NCBI RefSeq assembly: GCF_001625305.1
Contig: NW_017803157.1
Location: 133,991 to 197,990, forward strand
DNA length: 64,000 nt
DNA from: Branchiostoma belcheri
Lineage: Eukaryota; Chordata; Leptocardii; Amphioxiformes; Branchiostomatidae
Direction: 5' to 3'
Shown here piece by piece: positions 11,501 through 23,634 of this stretch; the first letter of the stretch is position 1; the number at the start of each line of letters is the position of its first letter. The notes beneath the pieces are model-generated. The model was given only the letters and a program-made list of their open reading frames with translations, ran no database searches and had not been told where the DNA came from. A program made the position numbers and the translations under genes.

Positions 11501-14500
11501 GCACCCCGAAGCCATTGATTACAAAGAACATGGCCGCTCATATCTATTAATAAACAATGTCTGATTCAAAGTATGATTTATTATTTCTTCAACGTAAAAT
11601 CGTCATAATAAGTCAACCTCATTCCTCTTTATATTTTGTTTACTCTATTTTCTTAATTTTTGCATCCTTTATTTACTAACTCGTGGTGATTTGTAACTGT
11701 ACTACTAACAGTTTAAAGGCGGCAAACAGCAAAATCATTTTATCATTTCCGACAGGTTTTTCTCTGACAAATTTTCCTTGGTATTCCTTTCTCTCTGAGC
11801 ACTTAACGTAAATGGAAGAAGTCATGCACTAAAATTTATCACGTTCTCTTATTGTACTACGGGGGAATATGCCGCGTATGAATAAGAGCCTCAGCAAATC
11901 CAGCCAAGAGATAAAAGTTCATTTCATCTATTTCGTTCCATTACTGCATTACCTTATCTTTTTCCGTAGTCGGTGCAATCTGCGTGAATTAAGGCCACAG
12001 CAAGTAAATTTTATGGATGACATACTCCGCAGACGTAAAGTCCAATGCGATAGGGCGACAAGGCGGGAAAAAAACAAGATTCCTAAATTGTCAAACTGTG
12101 TTATATTGTGCTAAGTTTACTGCCAACTATTACAACATTAACTTCCCATTTAAAAACAACTTTGAAAAATGAAAGGCTTCAATCATTGTAGAAATTGTTT
12201 TGATTCGGTGGAAAAATCACATATACACAGCCACCAAGACAAAACAGTAAATCAGAGCTTTGTCTTGACTTCATATTTATCTGCCATCCATGTTCCGGCA
12301 TGTGATGTGATGACTGGTTTATTCATATATATATAAACACATAAACAAATAAAAGTCTGTGGCAGCCAAGACTTTTGCACCTTAATGCATAGCTAGCAAC
12401 AGACATCTTTGCAATTTTCGGCTTATTGTCCACTGTCAAGGGGCAACAAAATTTCTTGTTTTTTTTTTCCAAAATCAGGCGAAAATCAATGCGCGCGCTG
12501 ATGTCATCCATGAAAATTACTAGCTGTGGCGTTGCCCTATCTTTTTTCCCTAGTCAGTGTAATCTGGGTGAATTAAGGCGCAAAGTGCCGTGCCGCCAGC
12601 ACTAACCTGTGGTGTACTGTGCCGCTGTCTCGTGGGTGTCATAACCGCCCAGGTCAAAGTGAGGCAACTCAACATTTTCAAACCCTCGCACGGAGTCAAA
12701 TCCCCAGAGCCAGTAGTACACTAAATCTTCCGTCGTATAACCGTCTGTAGACAAAAGGCATCAGACACTTAAATGTTAATTAGTCCCACGCGACTCATCT
12801 ATTATGAATCATTATAACAGTTCAAACGTATTAGAAGCTATCTAAGGTATACTCAATATAAAGTATCATATAATCCAAAGAAACTAATAACCTGGGATAT
12901 ATTGGCGAACTTGGCAGTTTGTCAAGTCATAACATTGGTTTAGAATCTTAAATCTGTACAAGATCAAGGACGTACTGGTACAAAGTGACTGTGGAGCTTC
13001 TTTGAATTCTGCAACTTTTAAGTTTTATCGTTGAAGAGGTTCATCAGTCATGTAAGATTATTCATCAATTAGTGACTTGTTTTGAAGGGTAGAAACACGT
13101 ACCTCCAAATTTTCGATGTCAACTGTACATCTTGATAACGGAGTGACCTAGTCTCGCGAGAACACTAGACTAGGTTGAGACTTGTGCCGTTTCTTTAGTT
13201 TTAGTTTTTTGTAATGCTACTGTTTAATTTCAAAGCCATTTTTATCAATTCCGATGTAATTTTACTCGTATCTAACTGTTGTGTGTCATGTTTTGTAATG
13301 CATGGAGGACGGCATCAGCTGAATTTACTACCTAGTGCTCCACTTGTATTGTCGTTGCAAATTGAATAAAGAAAGAAAGAATCTTACATGTTTCAAACTG
13401 TAGTGTGCAGTTTTGGGCATCCAGTGGGTACATGTGCATCTTCATCCAACAAGAGGCAGTGGTTGTTAATCTGAATAAAAAATAATTATACTTCACGTTA
13501 AATTCTGTGCATTACCAATTAATATCACTCTCGTCTTTAAACATGGGGAGTGTTTCTAACAGGAATGACGTAGGTAACAATAGAAAATGCGCATTAACAT
13601 TGGTTCGGGAACTATAGGTTACCGACCAACCTGATACCAATTCATAAAAACATAAAACATAGAGTCCATTATTTTTGGGGTGGTACCCTTAAAACAATCC
13701 AGGTCCTTCCAGTAACCGTTTTTTGTCAGACCTTTGGGTATTTTTGCTCCATGAATGTCGATATACATTGGGACAGTATTGTTTTAGTATGTAGAAAAGT
13801 GACTAGAATATTGACTTTGAAAACGTGGGTTTCCAAGCCCTACAAACTGCATTGAATGCCTTGAAACCTTAGTTTATAAATGACGCTTCCATTATTGAAG
13901 ATGTGCATGAGCTGCTGCCCGATGGTGACGTCGTGGAACCTGGAGCCGCGCCCGTTCTTGATGAACGTGTCAGGCCGCCAGATCCGCAGGGTGGTCTCCC
14001 CTTCAAACGTCATCTTCTCTCCGTCGTACAGATGGCGGAAGTCCAGCCTCTCGTCCACCCAAGACTGCCGGATGTCGTAAGACACAGTGTACTCCTGTTT
14101 GTGAAATGTTGAGCTTTAATAAGATTAAATACAGTTAAACCTGCCCAAGGATCGAGACCACACTGGGGACTGGAGAAAAGCGGTCACCTTGGACAGGTGG
14201 TCTCCTTGAGGAGGACGGCCTCACAACATGACTAAAACATAAATGGTTTCCAAGTCGAGATGTTCTAATGTGAAATGCTGTAAGCATATTCAGTTCTGTG
14301 GTGAATGCATGTGTGTGTGGGGGGGGGGGGGGGTAGCACATGGCACAATTTACGTCAAACAAAAATCATTGTCCAACAAAAACATTTTCCTTCTGCGAAG
14401 GGAAACATAATAAGATTTAACGTTTTTAACATTATGATACAAGGAGTTCAAATAACAAACATTAATGTAAGAAAAATATCAGTACAAGGAACTTGCAGTA

Positions 14501-17500
14501 AAAATGCAAGAAGTTGTAATCATCATGTAGAGAACTGAAATGAACTGCATTATACTTTACGTAGTATTTTAACATTGGGTAGTAAGACACAGTAGAACGT
14601 TACAAACTATGCATTGCTCTTACCATATTAACATCTGAAATGCTGTCTATGCTGATGACATCTACAAGGACCCCAACTTTAACCGGAGCACCTACGGAAT
14701 AGAAAGAACGCTGCAGGTCACGTCACAGAAACAGTGGCGTGTATAATGGCGTGTATTAACTATCTCCCTTGTGAAAGTGAAAAAGACGTTGTGCCGTTCA
14801 AGTTACAGGAATGAAGTTACAAGTTGAAGTACCTCTAAAATTGGGGCGTATTCGCAGATCGTAGTGGTGTAAAAGTCTCTCAATGGCCAAGGTCATATCC
14901 CATCGTCCTTCTGCAACACTGTAAGACAAACGGAACAGCATATTCGTACAAAAATATCGATCATAATCTGTGTGTCATCGACATAGTAGATGATTAGATG
15001 ATTTAGAAACTCTAATAATAAATAGCAATATTCAAGTGGTGGATATCAACATTTTTGTTCTACCTAAAACGTACTGTACTAATTGATGTATTTTCGACAC
15101 TATTTTCAATTTCATTTTCATTTAATTTATCATATTAATTCATTTATGTTTATTGGTGCGCCAGTCACTTTCATTTTATGTTCGCTACACATTTTGTATG
15201 TGTTCTTTCATCCTGTATTTTGTATGTTTTATATTCTTCAGCAAAGGATCTTATAAGCAAATTTATGCTTGCTATCTAATGCTCAAAAATTCATGTGAAT
15301 AAAATAAAATGAAAAGAAACTATTCGCTACATACAGTAAGATTGCCTCTGACAGCTTGCATACTGCTATTGGCCTTGTGACACCAGACGTCTACCTCGTT
15401 TATGTTTTAGTATCCGTTGCGGATGTGTAAAATATCAGCGATACTTGCTTTTGTGCAGTTACATTATGCAAACATGTCAAGCAGGGATCGAAGTGCACTC
15501 AAATTTGGAACTGTACACCCAATTCTTTGTTTCTGTGGATGCACCAGTGCACCCAAATATTTACGCATGAAAAGATGTTAAATGTACAGTAGTATACAGC
15601 ATATTCTTAACATGTGCTAGAAAAATAATGAAATCATTACAGTAGGACTTTTCTTTAGAAACGAAACATAATCAGTTTTTGCTGACATTCTACTTATATA
15701 ATTTTATATGGTCACATAAAAATGTTTTTGTGCACCCAATTGTTTACGTTGGGTGCACCAGTGCACTTATTCCCAAAATGACTTTCGAGCCCTGTCAAGT
15801 CAAGTCAAAGTTTCTAGTACATCTCTACACGTAAACTACGCTATACTATACTATATTCCAAAAGAGTACAATGAGCAGTTGTATATATACTATACAGGTT
15901 CTATGAGTACTGTACAGAGTGCCGACTAAATTACTGGCTAAGATCTATTACATACAAATCTACATATAGGTCATCCTATGTATATCAATGTACATATTAT
16001 ACAAGCACGTTTAACACACTGTACATGACACACTGATGGGTGGTGAATGTCAAATGCCACAGGTCATTGTATAATTGATGATTAAGATCAGGCACCTACG
16101 CATTTGAAGCAATATCATATCAGAAGAAATAATTAACCTTGAAGATCATGCCAAGTGTTGATAGCTTTCCACTTCTTGATAAGTGAAAAAGGTCATCTTT
16201 TCATGCATGGGCCACAGGTCAATGACACACCTTAAAATTAATTGCATTACCATTTGTCTCAGGGTTTGAGAATCGCAGTAGATTACGCATAAGGTCACAG
16301 ATTAAGGTTCATTCAGAAGCAAACAAACTGTCACGGGTGATATTTTTTGTTATTCCAACATTTCATGACTAGACATGGTGACGGCACTCCCAAGTTTTAT
16401 TTACTTATTTTATGCCACCAACAACGCAGAGGACCAATACAGGACAGGACAATATCCATTTAACGTGAGTGAAGTGAGGAAAGTCGTGTTAAGTGCATTT
16501 CACAAGGGCACAAGATCGGTCGGACATGTCAGGACTCGAACCCGAGACCTGTTGGCTCCGAGTCGAGCACTCTGCCGCTAAGCCACACGACCCTAGATTC
16601 CACATGGTTACGTCCCAATTTACTTAGTGTTGTACATAACTGTTAGCCTTTTTGTATGGACAACTTTTCCTTTTACACTTCACAAAAGACGCCTTTCAAC
16701 AAAACACCGTATTATAAATGATGAGGTTCTCCACACATAAATTGAATTCACAACTTTAATATGCATGGCAATGTTGATGAAATTAGAAATCTGCAGAAAG
16801 TTATATTATCACTTATCAATGTTTTGTATGCTCAAGACATGACACGCTGAATGAACTAACAATGGACCGGTTAGTGTACATGCTGCCTATTGGGTTCAGT
16901 AGCTACCAGTGAACACCCTACGATGCATTTGCGTAGATAACCTTTGGCTTTACAAGATGTTCGTCCTCCCTGAGGCACCAAAGGAGGCAAAGCACTTTGG
17001 AAAGACCAGATAATCACGTCAACGTGCAGCTGCACCCCGTGTGAGGGATGAACTACTCTGATCTTCCATCATGATTAGTACAAATCCATGACCATTACCG
17101 TTTCACTGCAGTGGATTTCCCGTACAGGTTACTGACCTGCACTTACTGCAGATGTGTCACCTTTTTACTGCATCCGTGTATTCATGTATATTCCGTATGT
17201 AGATACTGATTTAAGTTATATGGAAGGGTAACGATTCAGGCAAACTTACAAGGTGTATTGAGAAGTTACTGTGGACCAGTGCTAAAGGAAAGCCATTTGC
17301 ATTTCGTGGTAGTCTGATGGCATATTTACAGTTCACCATCAGTAGGCCCCACATCCGTGAAAAGTTTCTTCTTTTACACAGCCAAGTCTGTTAGATACAT
17401 TATAGATACAGTTCTCTGTAACCACAAATATATGTAAATATGTAGATATTGAACGTTTTGGGATGCATCTATAGCAGCGACTCTTGGGCTGCCGTGCAAT

Positions 17501-20500
17501 GTGAACCAGTCAGAATTGCCCTGTGGAAGGTGACGGACGGTCACCAAAACGTCGGCTGAATAAAAGACTTGGTTGTGTAAAAAGATCATAGATTGAGTCT
17601 CTTTACTCAGTAGGCCCCACAGTTAACAAACAGAAGGCCCTTATAACGTACAGCATGGTAATTCAGTACCTAACGTTAACTGGTCTGTAGAATGTATATC
17701 TATCACGCACAGTCTCACTATTCAATATGACTGAAGTAAGAAATCAAACTTGCTCGGGTAGATGGAAAACAAATGATCTGAATACTCCAAGATGCGCTTG
17801 CTACCATTATTAACATTACATCATGAATAGAAAGTTAAAACATATCAGCCATATGAAATAGTGTATTCAATGGACGATCATACAACTGTGGCTCTTCCCG
17901 TTGTACAACAAAGTAACTCCTAGAGTTGTTCGGCCTGTCCCAGACCTCAACATTAGTTCTAGATATCAGCAGCAAACGTTCGTTCACGTTGCTCTTATGC
18001 ATTAAAGGCTGATAGAATGTCCCATACCTTAATGTGAACTGCATCATTGATAAGCCAATGGCTTGTAAAGGAGTTATGCCATGATTGCCACCGCACATTA
18101 AACTATTTCATACATAGTCTACAGCTGTCCCAGCCTTTCGCTCTATTATCCATATAGACCAGAGAGATGTCCTGAATATCTGATGAGGTACTTGGTAAGC
18201 CTAGATATATCTTAAAAATCGATATCATCTAGTATCCCCTCACAACTGTTTCCAGAATTCTTGGGTAATCTTATAAGTCTTGACGAATACCAAGCATCTG
18301 CAAAAAGAATCATCAATGGTCACAAGTCACTGACCATTGTCAGTCAAAAGAATTAACTCTCGAGTCAACCATGCAAAAGCTATACGAGTCAGCTTGTTTT
18401 GCTTTGTTTTGTGCATTGAATAAATATTTTAGAAACAACTACCTTAATTGTAATCTTGTTGTTAAATTGATTTGATACAAGCGTCATTTCTATACTTAAG
18501 TTTGTAGATTCTTCATCGGAGACAAAAATTCAAAGCCTGTCTTTGCAAATGAACATTGAAGTTTTATTATTATAACAGCAGAATCAATTCCTGTACATGT
18601 ACGACATTGACCCACAGAGAGAGTTATTCATAGTCGACCTCACCATCAAATCTAATTTGTGTTAAGTGATCCGCACTTCTTAATGACCTGGAAAATTCAC
18701 AATCTCCACAGTGTAGTCAGCGAGAAATTAACTGTCCGACGCAATTATCACTTTCTGAGAACTACGTGTTTTCATGATCACCCGGCAAGGTCAGCAGCTT
18801 TGTGTGGCCAAAGTCACGACCTTACTGTAGCCTGGAGCGCTGATGAGCAAATAGTCTACGTGTTCAAGAGGTCTGATAGCCTTTTTGTTGACTATGATTG
18901 GCAATTATTGCAGGCATGTGCGGGTCTTAGGCTCTGATGCTAAGCTTTATTTCTTAATGCTGAACCTTATTTACTAGATAGTAATTTATCGCGAGTCGAA
19001 ATTTCAACTCTTTTAATACTAAATATGCTGCACAAAATGCATGCATTACCAAAGTAATTTATTAGTATGTTTATGTCTGATGGGCAAGTAGTCTACGTGT
19101 TCAAGAGATCTGGTAGCCTTTTCGTTGACTATGATTGACAATCATTGCAGACACGTGTAGGTCTTCTTAAAGGTAGCGTCTTTAAAAGTGCCCTGAGGCC
19201 AAGATTTATTTCTGAATGCAAAGCCTTATCTTTAAGATCGTAACTTATATTATGGCAAGTCAAAATCTTAGCTCTTTTGAAACTATACATAATCTGCACA
19301 AGATGCATCTCACGTCTCTACAAATGTTCTGAGGCCAAGATTCATTTTTTAATGTTAAACTTTATCTATAAGATCGTAAATTATCGCCAAATCGTAAATT
19401 ATAAGTCCAAATCTCAAATCCTTTACAACTATACTATAAAAACTAAGCAAATATCTCTCTAGTGGAGAACCCAACAACTAGTACTACTAGTACTGTTACA
19501 TCCTCGCATCATTGAAGACTACAGTTGATGATTTACCTATGTCCTATGACATGAAAAACGTATTTTACAAATATACCTTACTCTCCATAAAACGCGAGAG
19601 TGTGTCAAAGGTTAATGGCACCATATTCCCTCTTGGCCCATGATATTCCACTGAGAACTCATTGTAACTACTGCCTAAAAACCATCTCCTACGCGGTTCA
19701 CTGCACTACGTCTGGGTCATGCAAATAATGACTGCGTTCTCCCAGTAGACTTTATTGCAACAACGAAATTTGTATTGAGATGGGTTTGACCTAATTGATA
19801 TGATCTATGAAAGATTTGAAAATTAGAAGATTAATCAAAGGAAAGTTTCTTTCTTAAACCTATACAGGTGAGTGTGGTCATAAAAACTACAGCTATATTC
19901 TGTAACATATTGCTCGCAAATTCAGTGAATCCAACCATTTACTCGTAAATTCGTTTTTTTTTTGTGAATTTTATCGGGCTTGCCCATGAAAATTGCATGT
20001 CATTTAATCTAAGTTAAATATAACGATTCATGAATTTCAAAGTATTACCATGATAAAAGACGGAAACTTGGTTTTCTTCCTCAACGTCATATTTGGGGGA
20101 AACAGTCCTTTTCAGTGCATTTTCCTTCTGACATCACTTGCATCAAATAAAACTGTGCGAGTTTTACAAGTTCTCCGTAACGTAACCCCTTAAACGTTTA
20201 TTATTACATTTTCCAAACATATATATAATATATATACTGTGGCATGGAATACGATTATTGTAAAGCAAATTCATAATGTTTACCTTCTCATAAGGTCTGC
20301 CTTGTAAATTCTTTCTCAAACACAATCCATATATATGGTCAGACATGTACAGGAGTCTAAATCCCTCCTGCTATAAAATTGAAACATGATGTAACCCAAC
20401 ACTAGTTACCATGGTGACAGACGTCTGGTTCAGGTCATTGAAGAAGATGAAACAGAGCACAAACAATGTTTTCCTTCGGTAAACATAATTATCTAACATA

Positions 20501-21751
20501 TCGTTTGTGCAGACAGCCCCGCCACCATTACCATAGGATCCTCGCCTTTGGCATGGATCCCATCTCCCAACGATATACGCCGGTCTGGACTACTGCATCA
20601 TGTAATTTTTACCCAATAGCTCTCGGGAGAGTGTGCCCTTCTGATACATTCTGCCACCGAGGTCGTTTCTCACGTAAGATAAAAGCCACGATAAAAATGC
20701 CATCTGCCGCAGACCAGCCATAAACTAAACCGTCATCAGACGAGAGGCTATACATGCCACGGAAGTAAAACAAGTTCGGCATGAGGAATTTTTTACTTGG
20801 TGCTGTAAAAACGTTCGCCCTGATAAATGTTTACTTACAGCAAGTAGCAATAAATTACGCTATCCAATAAAGCATCGCTGCTAAGCCATGAAGGCGTAAA
20901 ATTGGGGAGTTTGTTAATTAATCAGGACAATCACACAAATCAAAGTGCTCGTTTACAGTCTGATCTAGGTGTCCAAGATTAACCCAACTTTCTTTCATGC
21001 TTACGAATTCTTCATATGATAGTATAAATGACGATTTTAAAAATTATTAACAGCTTAATATATATAATAGAGAGAGTGCACGGTGAAATTCATATAATAT
21101 TCATTATTAATATTCATTAATATTCATGCTAGTTGGACAATATCTGCATCTGTATAATACTTATCGTACAGCAGAAAACTAGCCATTGGCATCTACATGA
21201 ACTTACTTCTTTAAACAATGTCATGTAATTGATATGTCTTTTCTGTCAATTATCGTTCCAGAAAAATGGCACCATTAAGTGTCAACACCATATTGTTCGT
21301 TTAATATGTACTTAACAAGCAAATTCTATCTATATGCCGACAGGATTAGTATATATGATATTTTTTGAAACAGTAACAAACTATATAATTAACACTAGTT
21401 AATGCAAGATTCACTCACTCACTCACTCAGTTCTCTTGCACGGAGTGCAAATCCTATTTATATGCCTACAGAGTGGAAGATTACTAGTATCAAAGTTTAA
21501 TATTCAAACATCATCGTACCCTACACCACATTCTCCACTATTGTAAACCCAAAGTGGACTATGTCTTACCTTTACTGTTAATACAAACATTACTTTACCC
21601 TACATCACATTCTCCACTATTGTAAACCCAAACTGACATTGTCCTACCTTTGTTTTCCTTCAGAGGCTGCGATGACGGTGTTCATCAGAACCAGTCCCAA
21701 CAAGACGTGGCCCAGAAAAGCCGTGGTGCCAGCCATATTCGCCATCCTCAT
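8582..21751 (-). CDS. GABA-A beta-like Cys-loop ligand-gated ion channel subunit (receptor 1)
   Basis: Complete 675-residue pentameric channel subunit. Exons, 5' to 3' on the - strand: 21751-21648, 14918-14833, 14691-14624, 14094-13868, 13470-13388, 12744-12607, 11452-11300, 10801-10560, 9508-8582; all phases join. Residues 1-30 form a signal peptide. Cys169 and Cys183 enclose 13 residues (the Cys-loop). The agonist-site segments resemble GABA-A beta: loop A PDTF (Phe for the usual Tyr), loop B FETYGY, loop C QYTTGQF. TM1 is at about 253-276. TM2 begins [10 protein letters not shown], the GABA-A beta form of the anion-selectivity segment, then has Met289 at 6'. TM3 is at about 311-337 (VKAIDVY). 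A loop of about 300 residues, much longer than usual, precedes TM4 (655-675). The loop carries three RRxS sites (Ser582, 597, 612) and a CxxxCCxxC cluster at 466-474. N-glycosylation sequons are at Asn154 and Asn182. Ligand identity (GABA) is inferred. The only unusual donor is GTTTCA after exon 4. Confidence 0.9.
11993..12528. mobile_element. MITE family A, subfamily 2, in receptor 1 intron 6
   Basis: The left end GGCCACAGCAAGTAAATTTT follows TAA at 11990-11992. The right end (gatgtcatccatgaaaatta, then agctgtggc) is degraded at the last bases. The interior resembles the copies at 42687 and 48341. It is flanked by a direct repeat of about 42 bp (see findings). Confidence 0.75.
13661..13867 (-). 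other. Paralogue-conserved intron block, receptor 1 intron 4
   Basis: The first 207 bases of the intron after exon 4 (- strand) closely match the same position in receptor 2 (50404-50648). A run of 27 identical bases lies at 13797-13823 and one of 16 at 13702-13717, among many shorter ones. The adjoining exons encode proteins that share well under half their residues. Function unknown. Confidence 0.75.
14318..14334. repeat. Poly-G run in receptor 1 intron 3
   Basis: A GTGTGTGTGG stretch followed by a run of about 14 G, in the intron between exons 3 and 4. Confidence 0.85.
15482..15794. mobile_element. hAT-like MITE, in receptor 1 intron 1
   Basis: Ends CAGGGATCGAAGTGCA and, inverted, CAGGGCTCGAAAGTCA resemble hAT terminal repeats. 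Inner arms repeat the GTGCACCCAA / CACCAGTGCAC motif. No clear 8 bp target duplication was seen. Confidence 0.55.
16385..16595 (-). mobile_element. tRNA-derived SINE, copy 1
   Basis: On the - strand a tRNA-like head has an A box (TGGCTTAGCGG) and a perfect B box (GGTTCGAGTCC), then a body (TTGTGCCCTTGTGAAATGCA) and an A-rich tail (AAAATAAGTAAATAAAAC). The same body occurs in a second copy at 32470. Because the body follows the head, this is a SINE rather than a free tRNA gene. Confidence 0.7.
18839..19445. repeat. Degenerate tandem repeat, three units, in receptor 1 intron 1
   Basis: A unit of about 240 bp starting agtctacgtgttcaagag at about 18853 recurs at about 19091. The second half (ctgaggccaagatt..aagatcgtaa) recurs a third time from about 19331. 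Units differ by small indels and substitutions. Confidence 0.7.
20277..20487. mobile_element. MITE family B copy 1, in receptor 1 intron 1
   Basis: Ends TGTTTACC..GGTAAACA, flanked by TAA on both sides (20274-20276, 20488-20490). 211 bp. It shares a conserved core with copies at 42016 and 44210, including GTTACCATGGTGAC at 20405-20418. Confidence 0.8.
21510..21654. repeat. 79 bp tandem duplication beside the exon 1 donor of receptor 1
   Basis: taccctacaccacattctcc at 21517 recurs as taccctacatcacattctcc at 21596, followed in both by actattgtaaacccaaa. The copy next to the exon carries the working donor (CAAAG|gtagga on the - strand); the other carries a donor-like GTAAAG|gtaaga. Confidence 0.8.
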
Positions 21752-21765
21752 GATCGGTGGTAAGT
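21648..21765 (-). other. Signal-peptide exon of receptor 1, with short 5' UTR
   Basis: Read on the - strand, ATG at 21751 opens a hydrophobic leader ending VIAAS and leaves through donor CAAAG|gtagga at 21648/21647 in phase 2, exactly the phase required by the next exon at 14918. Met codons also occur at residues 3 and 6, so the start could be slightly later. Upstream, a pyrimidine-rich stretch followed by CAG at 21766-21767 looks like an acceptor, suggesting a separate non-coding first exon that I could not place. The + strand is also open here, but the signal peptide and matching phase favour the - strand. Confidence 0.75.
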
Positions 21766-23491
21766 CTGCAAGAAGAAATGACAAACAATAGGTTTATCTA
21801 AAATATACATGCATGTATCGACAACATACCGTCCCACAAAACAGTCTAATATAAATAAATGATTAGCAATTACTTTTTGTCCACCGGGGTACATAAACGC
21901 CAGTAGTAAATTCCCTTTGACTGATAGGTTGAAGTTGGTGATGCTACAGTAGTCTGCAAAAATCCTAGCCAGAAGCAACGTTTATCGACGTCTTTATGAG
22001 TTCTGTGGCGTGTACCATCATTTCAATTTTGGGTAGAAAAACCAACACAATTTATCATTTAGTTCTCGATACCTTTCCGCTGACAGGTTTCCGCTGATAT
22101 AGCGCCAAGTTAATACGCAGAGTCCTTTAATTGTTTATTACTTACGGTTTCTTCAAAAAGGGCAGCACCGTAGGTAATTTTTCATGTCAGTGAGTTTCTC
22201 TGATTAGATTTTAATGACCCCATTTCTCTCGAAGTCTATTCTGTCACATTCATTTTATTCATCATTAAAAAAGTTCTTGTGTTAGGTTTCAGGTCTTAAA
22301 GATATCCAGATGCTTCGGGCAAAAACTTTCAAAGAGTTCCCTTTGCGTAAAGGATGGATAGATTTCTGTTATCCGGCAGCATTATAACACCTTCGTTTGG
22401 ATAAAAATTGAAGATACTGGTACTGAGTTGAAACAGCTATTTGCCATAGCTAGCTTCCCTTTTTTGGAGTGAGGCCAAAAGCATCAACTATAATTTTGTA
22501 AAATCGATTATGCAGCAATATTTAGTGCTATCCCGTGAAAAAAGGAAATGAACACTTCTTACTCATTTTATTTTGTAATAGGTATTCTCTATATAGTCTG
22601 GGCCCCCTCAAAAACAAATCTAACAGAATCAAATGAATAGATGAATAAATAGTTGTACTTGAATGTTTTCTGACGGAATGTGACTGTTGACATCTCAGGA
22701 GGAGGTTGCCAAGTATGACAAGATTTGTGAAGAGGCGTATCAGCAATCACCACTACATAATCTAAAAAGAGATAAATAGATCATTACCTTTTTATCAAAT
22801 AGTCTTTTAAAAGGATTAATTTCTTGTCCAATAGCAAACCAGAATACCTTGAATTTATTCTTGAATTATTATGTGCATCAATCTTCACATTGTAAAAATG
22901 CCAGATTCTTTTCATTCTTGAAGGTTAGATGATAATCTGACCTTTACCTGAATGAGAAACCTGGTGAATTCAGGACGTACAGTCAGTGAATCAGCACAAG
23001 ACTTGCTCTAGTAATTTCCTCCTGTTGGAAACGGTTGAAATACAAGAGAATTTTAAGTGGACCGTTAGGGCGACAGCCAATTGGTTGAAGATGAAATGTA
23101 ACAGTTTTCTAGGCTCCCAAGGTACCAATTCAGTATAGGGATCGGTAATTGTTGTTTCAAAATTCAACCGTTTGAATAATTGTTGTTTCAAATTGAGTAG
23201 AATGTTTGTTTTTTCATAAAAGACAGCCCAGTTGTGGCCCCCGGGCCGAATCGTCAGGTCTGTTTACACGTACAAGAACATTTCATGCTTGTCACTGATA
23301 CATACTGTCATAGTCACTAAGATTAAAAAGGTCAACTTTTATTATGGTAAACACCACAAGCATTGGACAACTTTCATCCAATGGTTGAAGTAACACAAAA
23401 ACATGTAGCATAGCTAAAACTTAATGCTGTCACCAGTGAACTAATATTTAGCAACAACTTTATAGTAAACTTGCACAAGCTATGTAGATGC

Positions 23492-23634
23492 TGTGTTTTT
23501 AGGCTTTTTTATTGTGTTTTTTTGCACTGGAATTTTTTTTCACCCCAAAACCAAAAAACATTCCAGTGCAAAATAGGAACCCCGATAAAAAAAGCCTAAA
23601 AACACGCCAAAAATAACCCAAGACCCAAACCTCT
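23492..23634. mobile_element. Foldback element family E, truncated copy
   Basis: The left arm gtttttaggcttttttattg and hairpin core (gcactggaa..ttccagtgc) are followed by the complementary arm ending cccaaacctctgc. The outermost left arm is missing. Same family as 63874-64000. Confidence 0.65.

Larger units (their letters stand above)
14919..21647 (-). other. Intron 1 of receptor 1 (6.7 kb)
   Basis: Phase 2 intron separating the signal-peptide exon from the ligand-binding exons. Contents recognised: hAT-like MITE (15482), SINE (16385), a 3'-end-like repeat with a decayed ribozyme-like motif (17518), tandem repeat (18839), MITE B (20277) and a duplicated donor region (21510). No additional exon could be supported. 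Confidence 0.7.

Noticed and set aside
16520-16595. A free-standing tRNA gene
   Set aside because: The downstream body and A-rich tail are shared with 32470-32683, so it is a SINE head.
21671-21763. + strand exon reading [13 protein letters not shown] with apparent AG and GT ends
   Set aside because: The opposite strand encodes a signal peptide whose donor phase fits the receptor 1 exon at 14918; the + reading has no partner exons.
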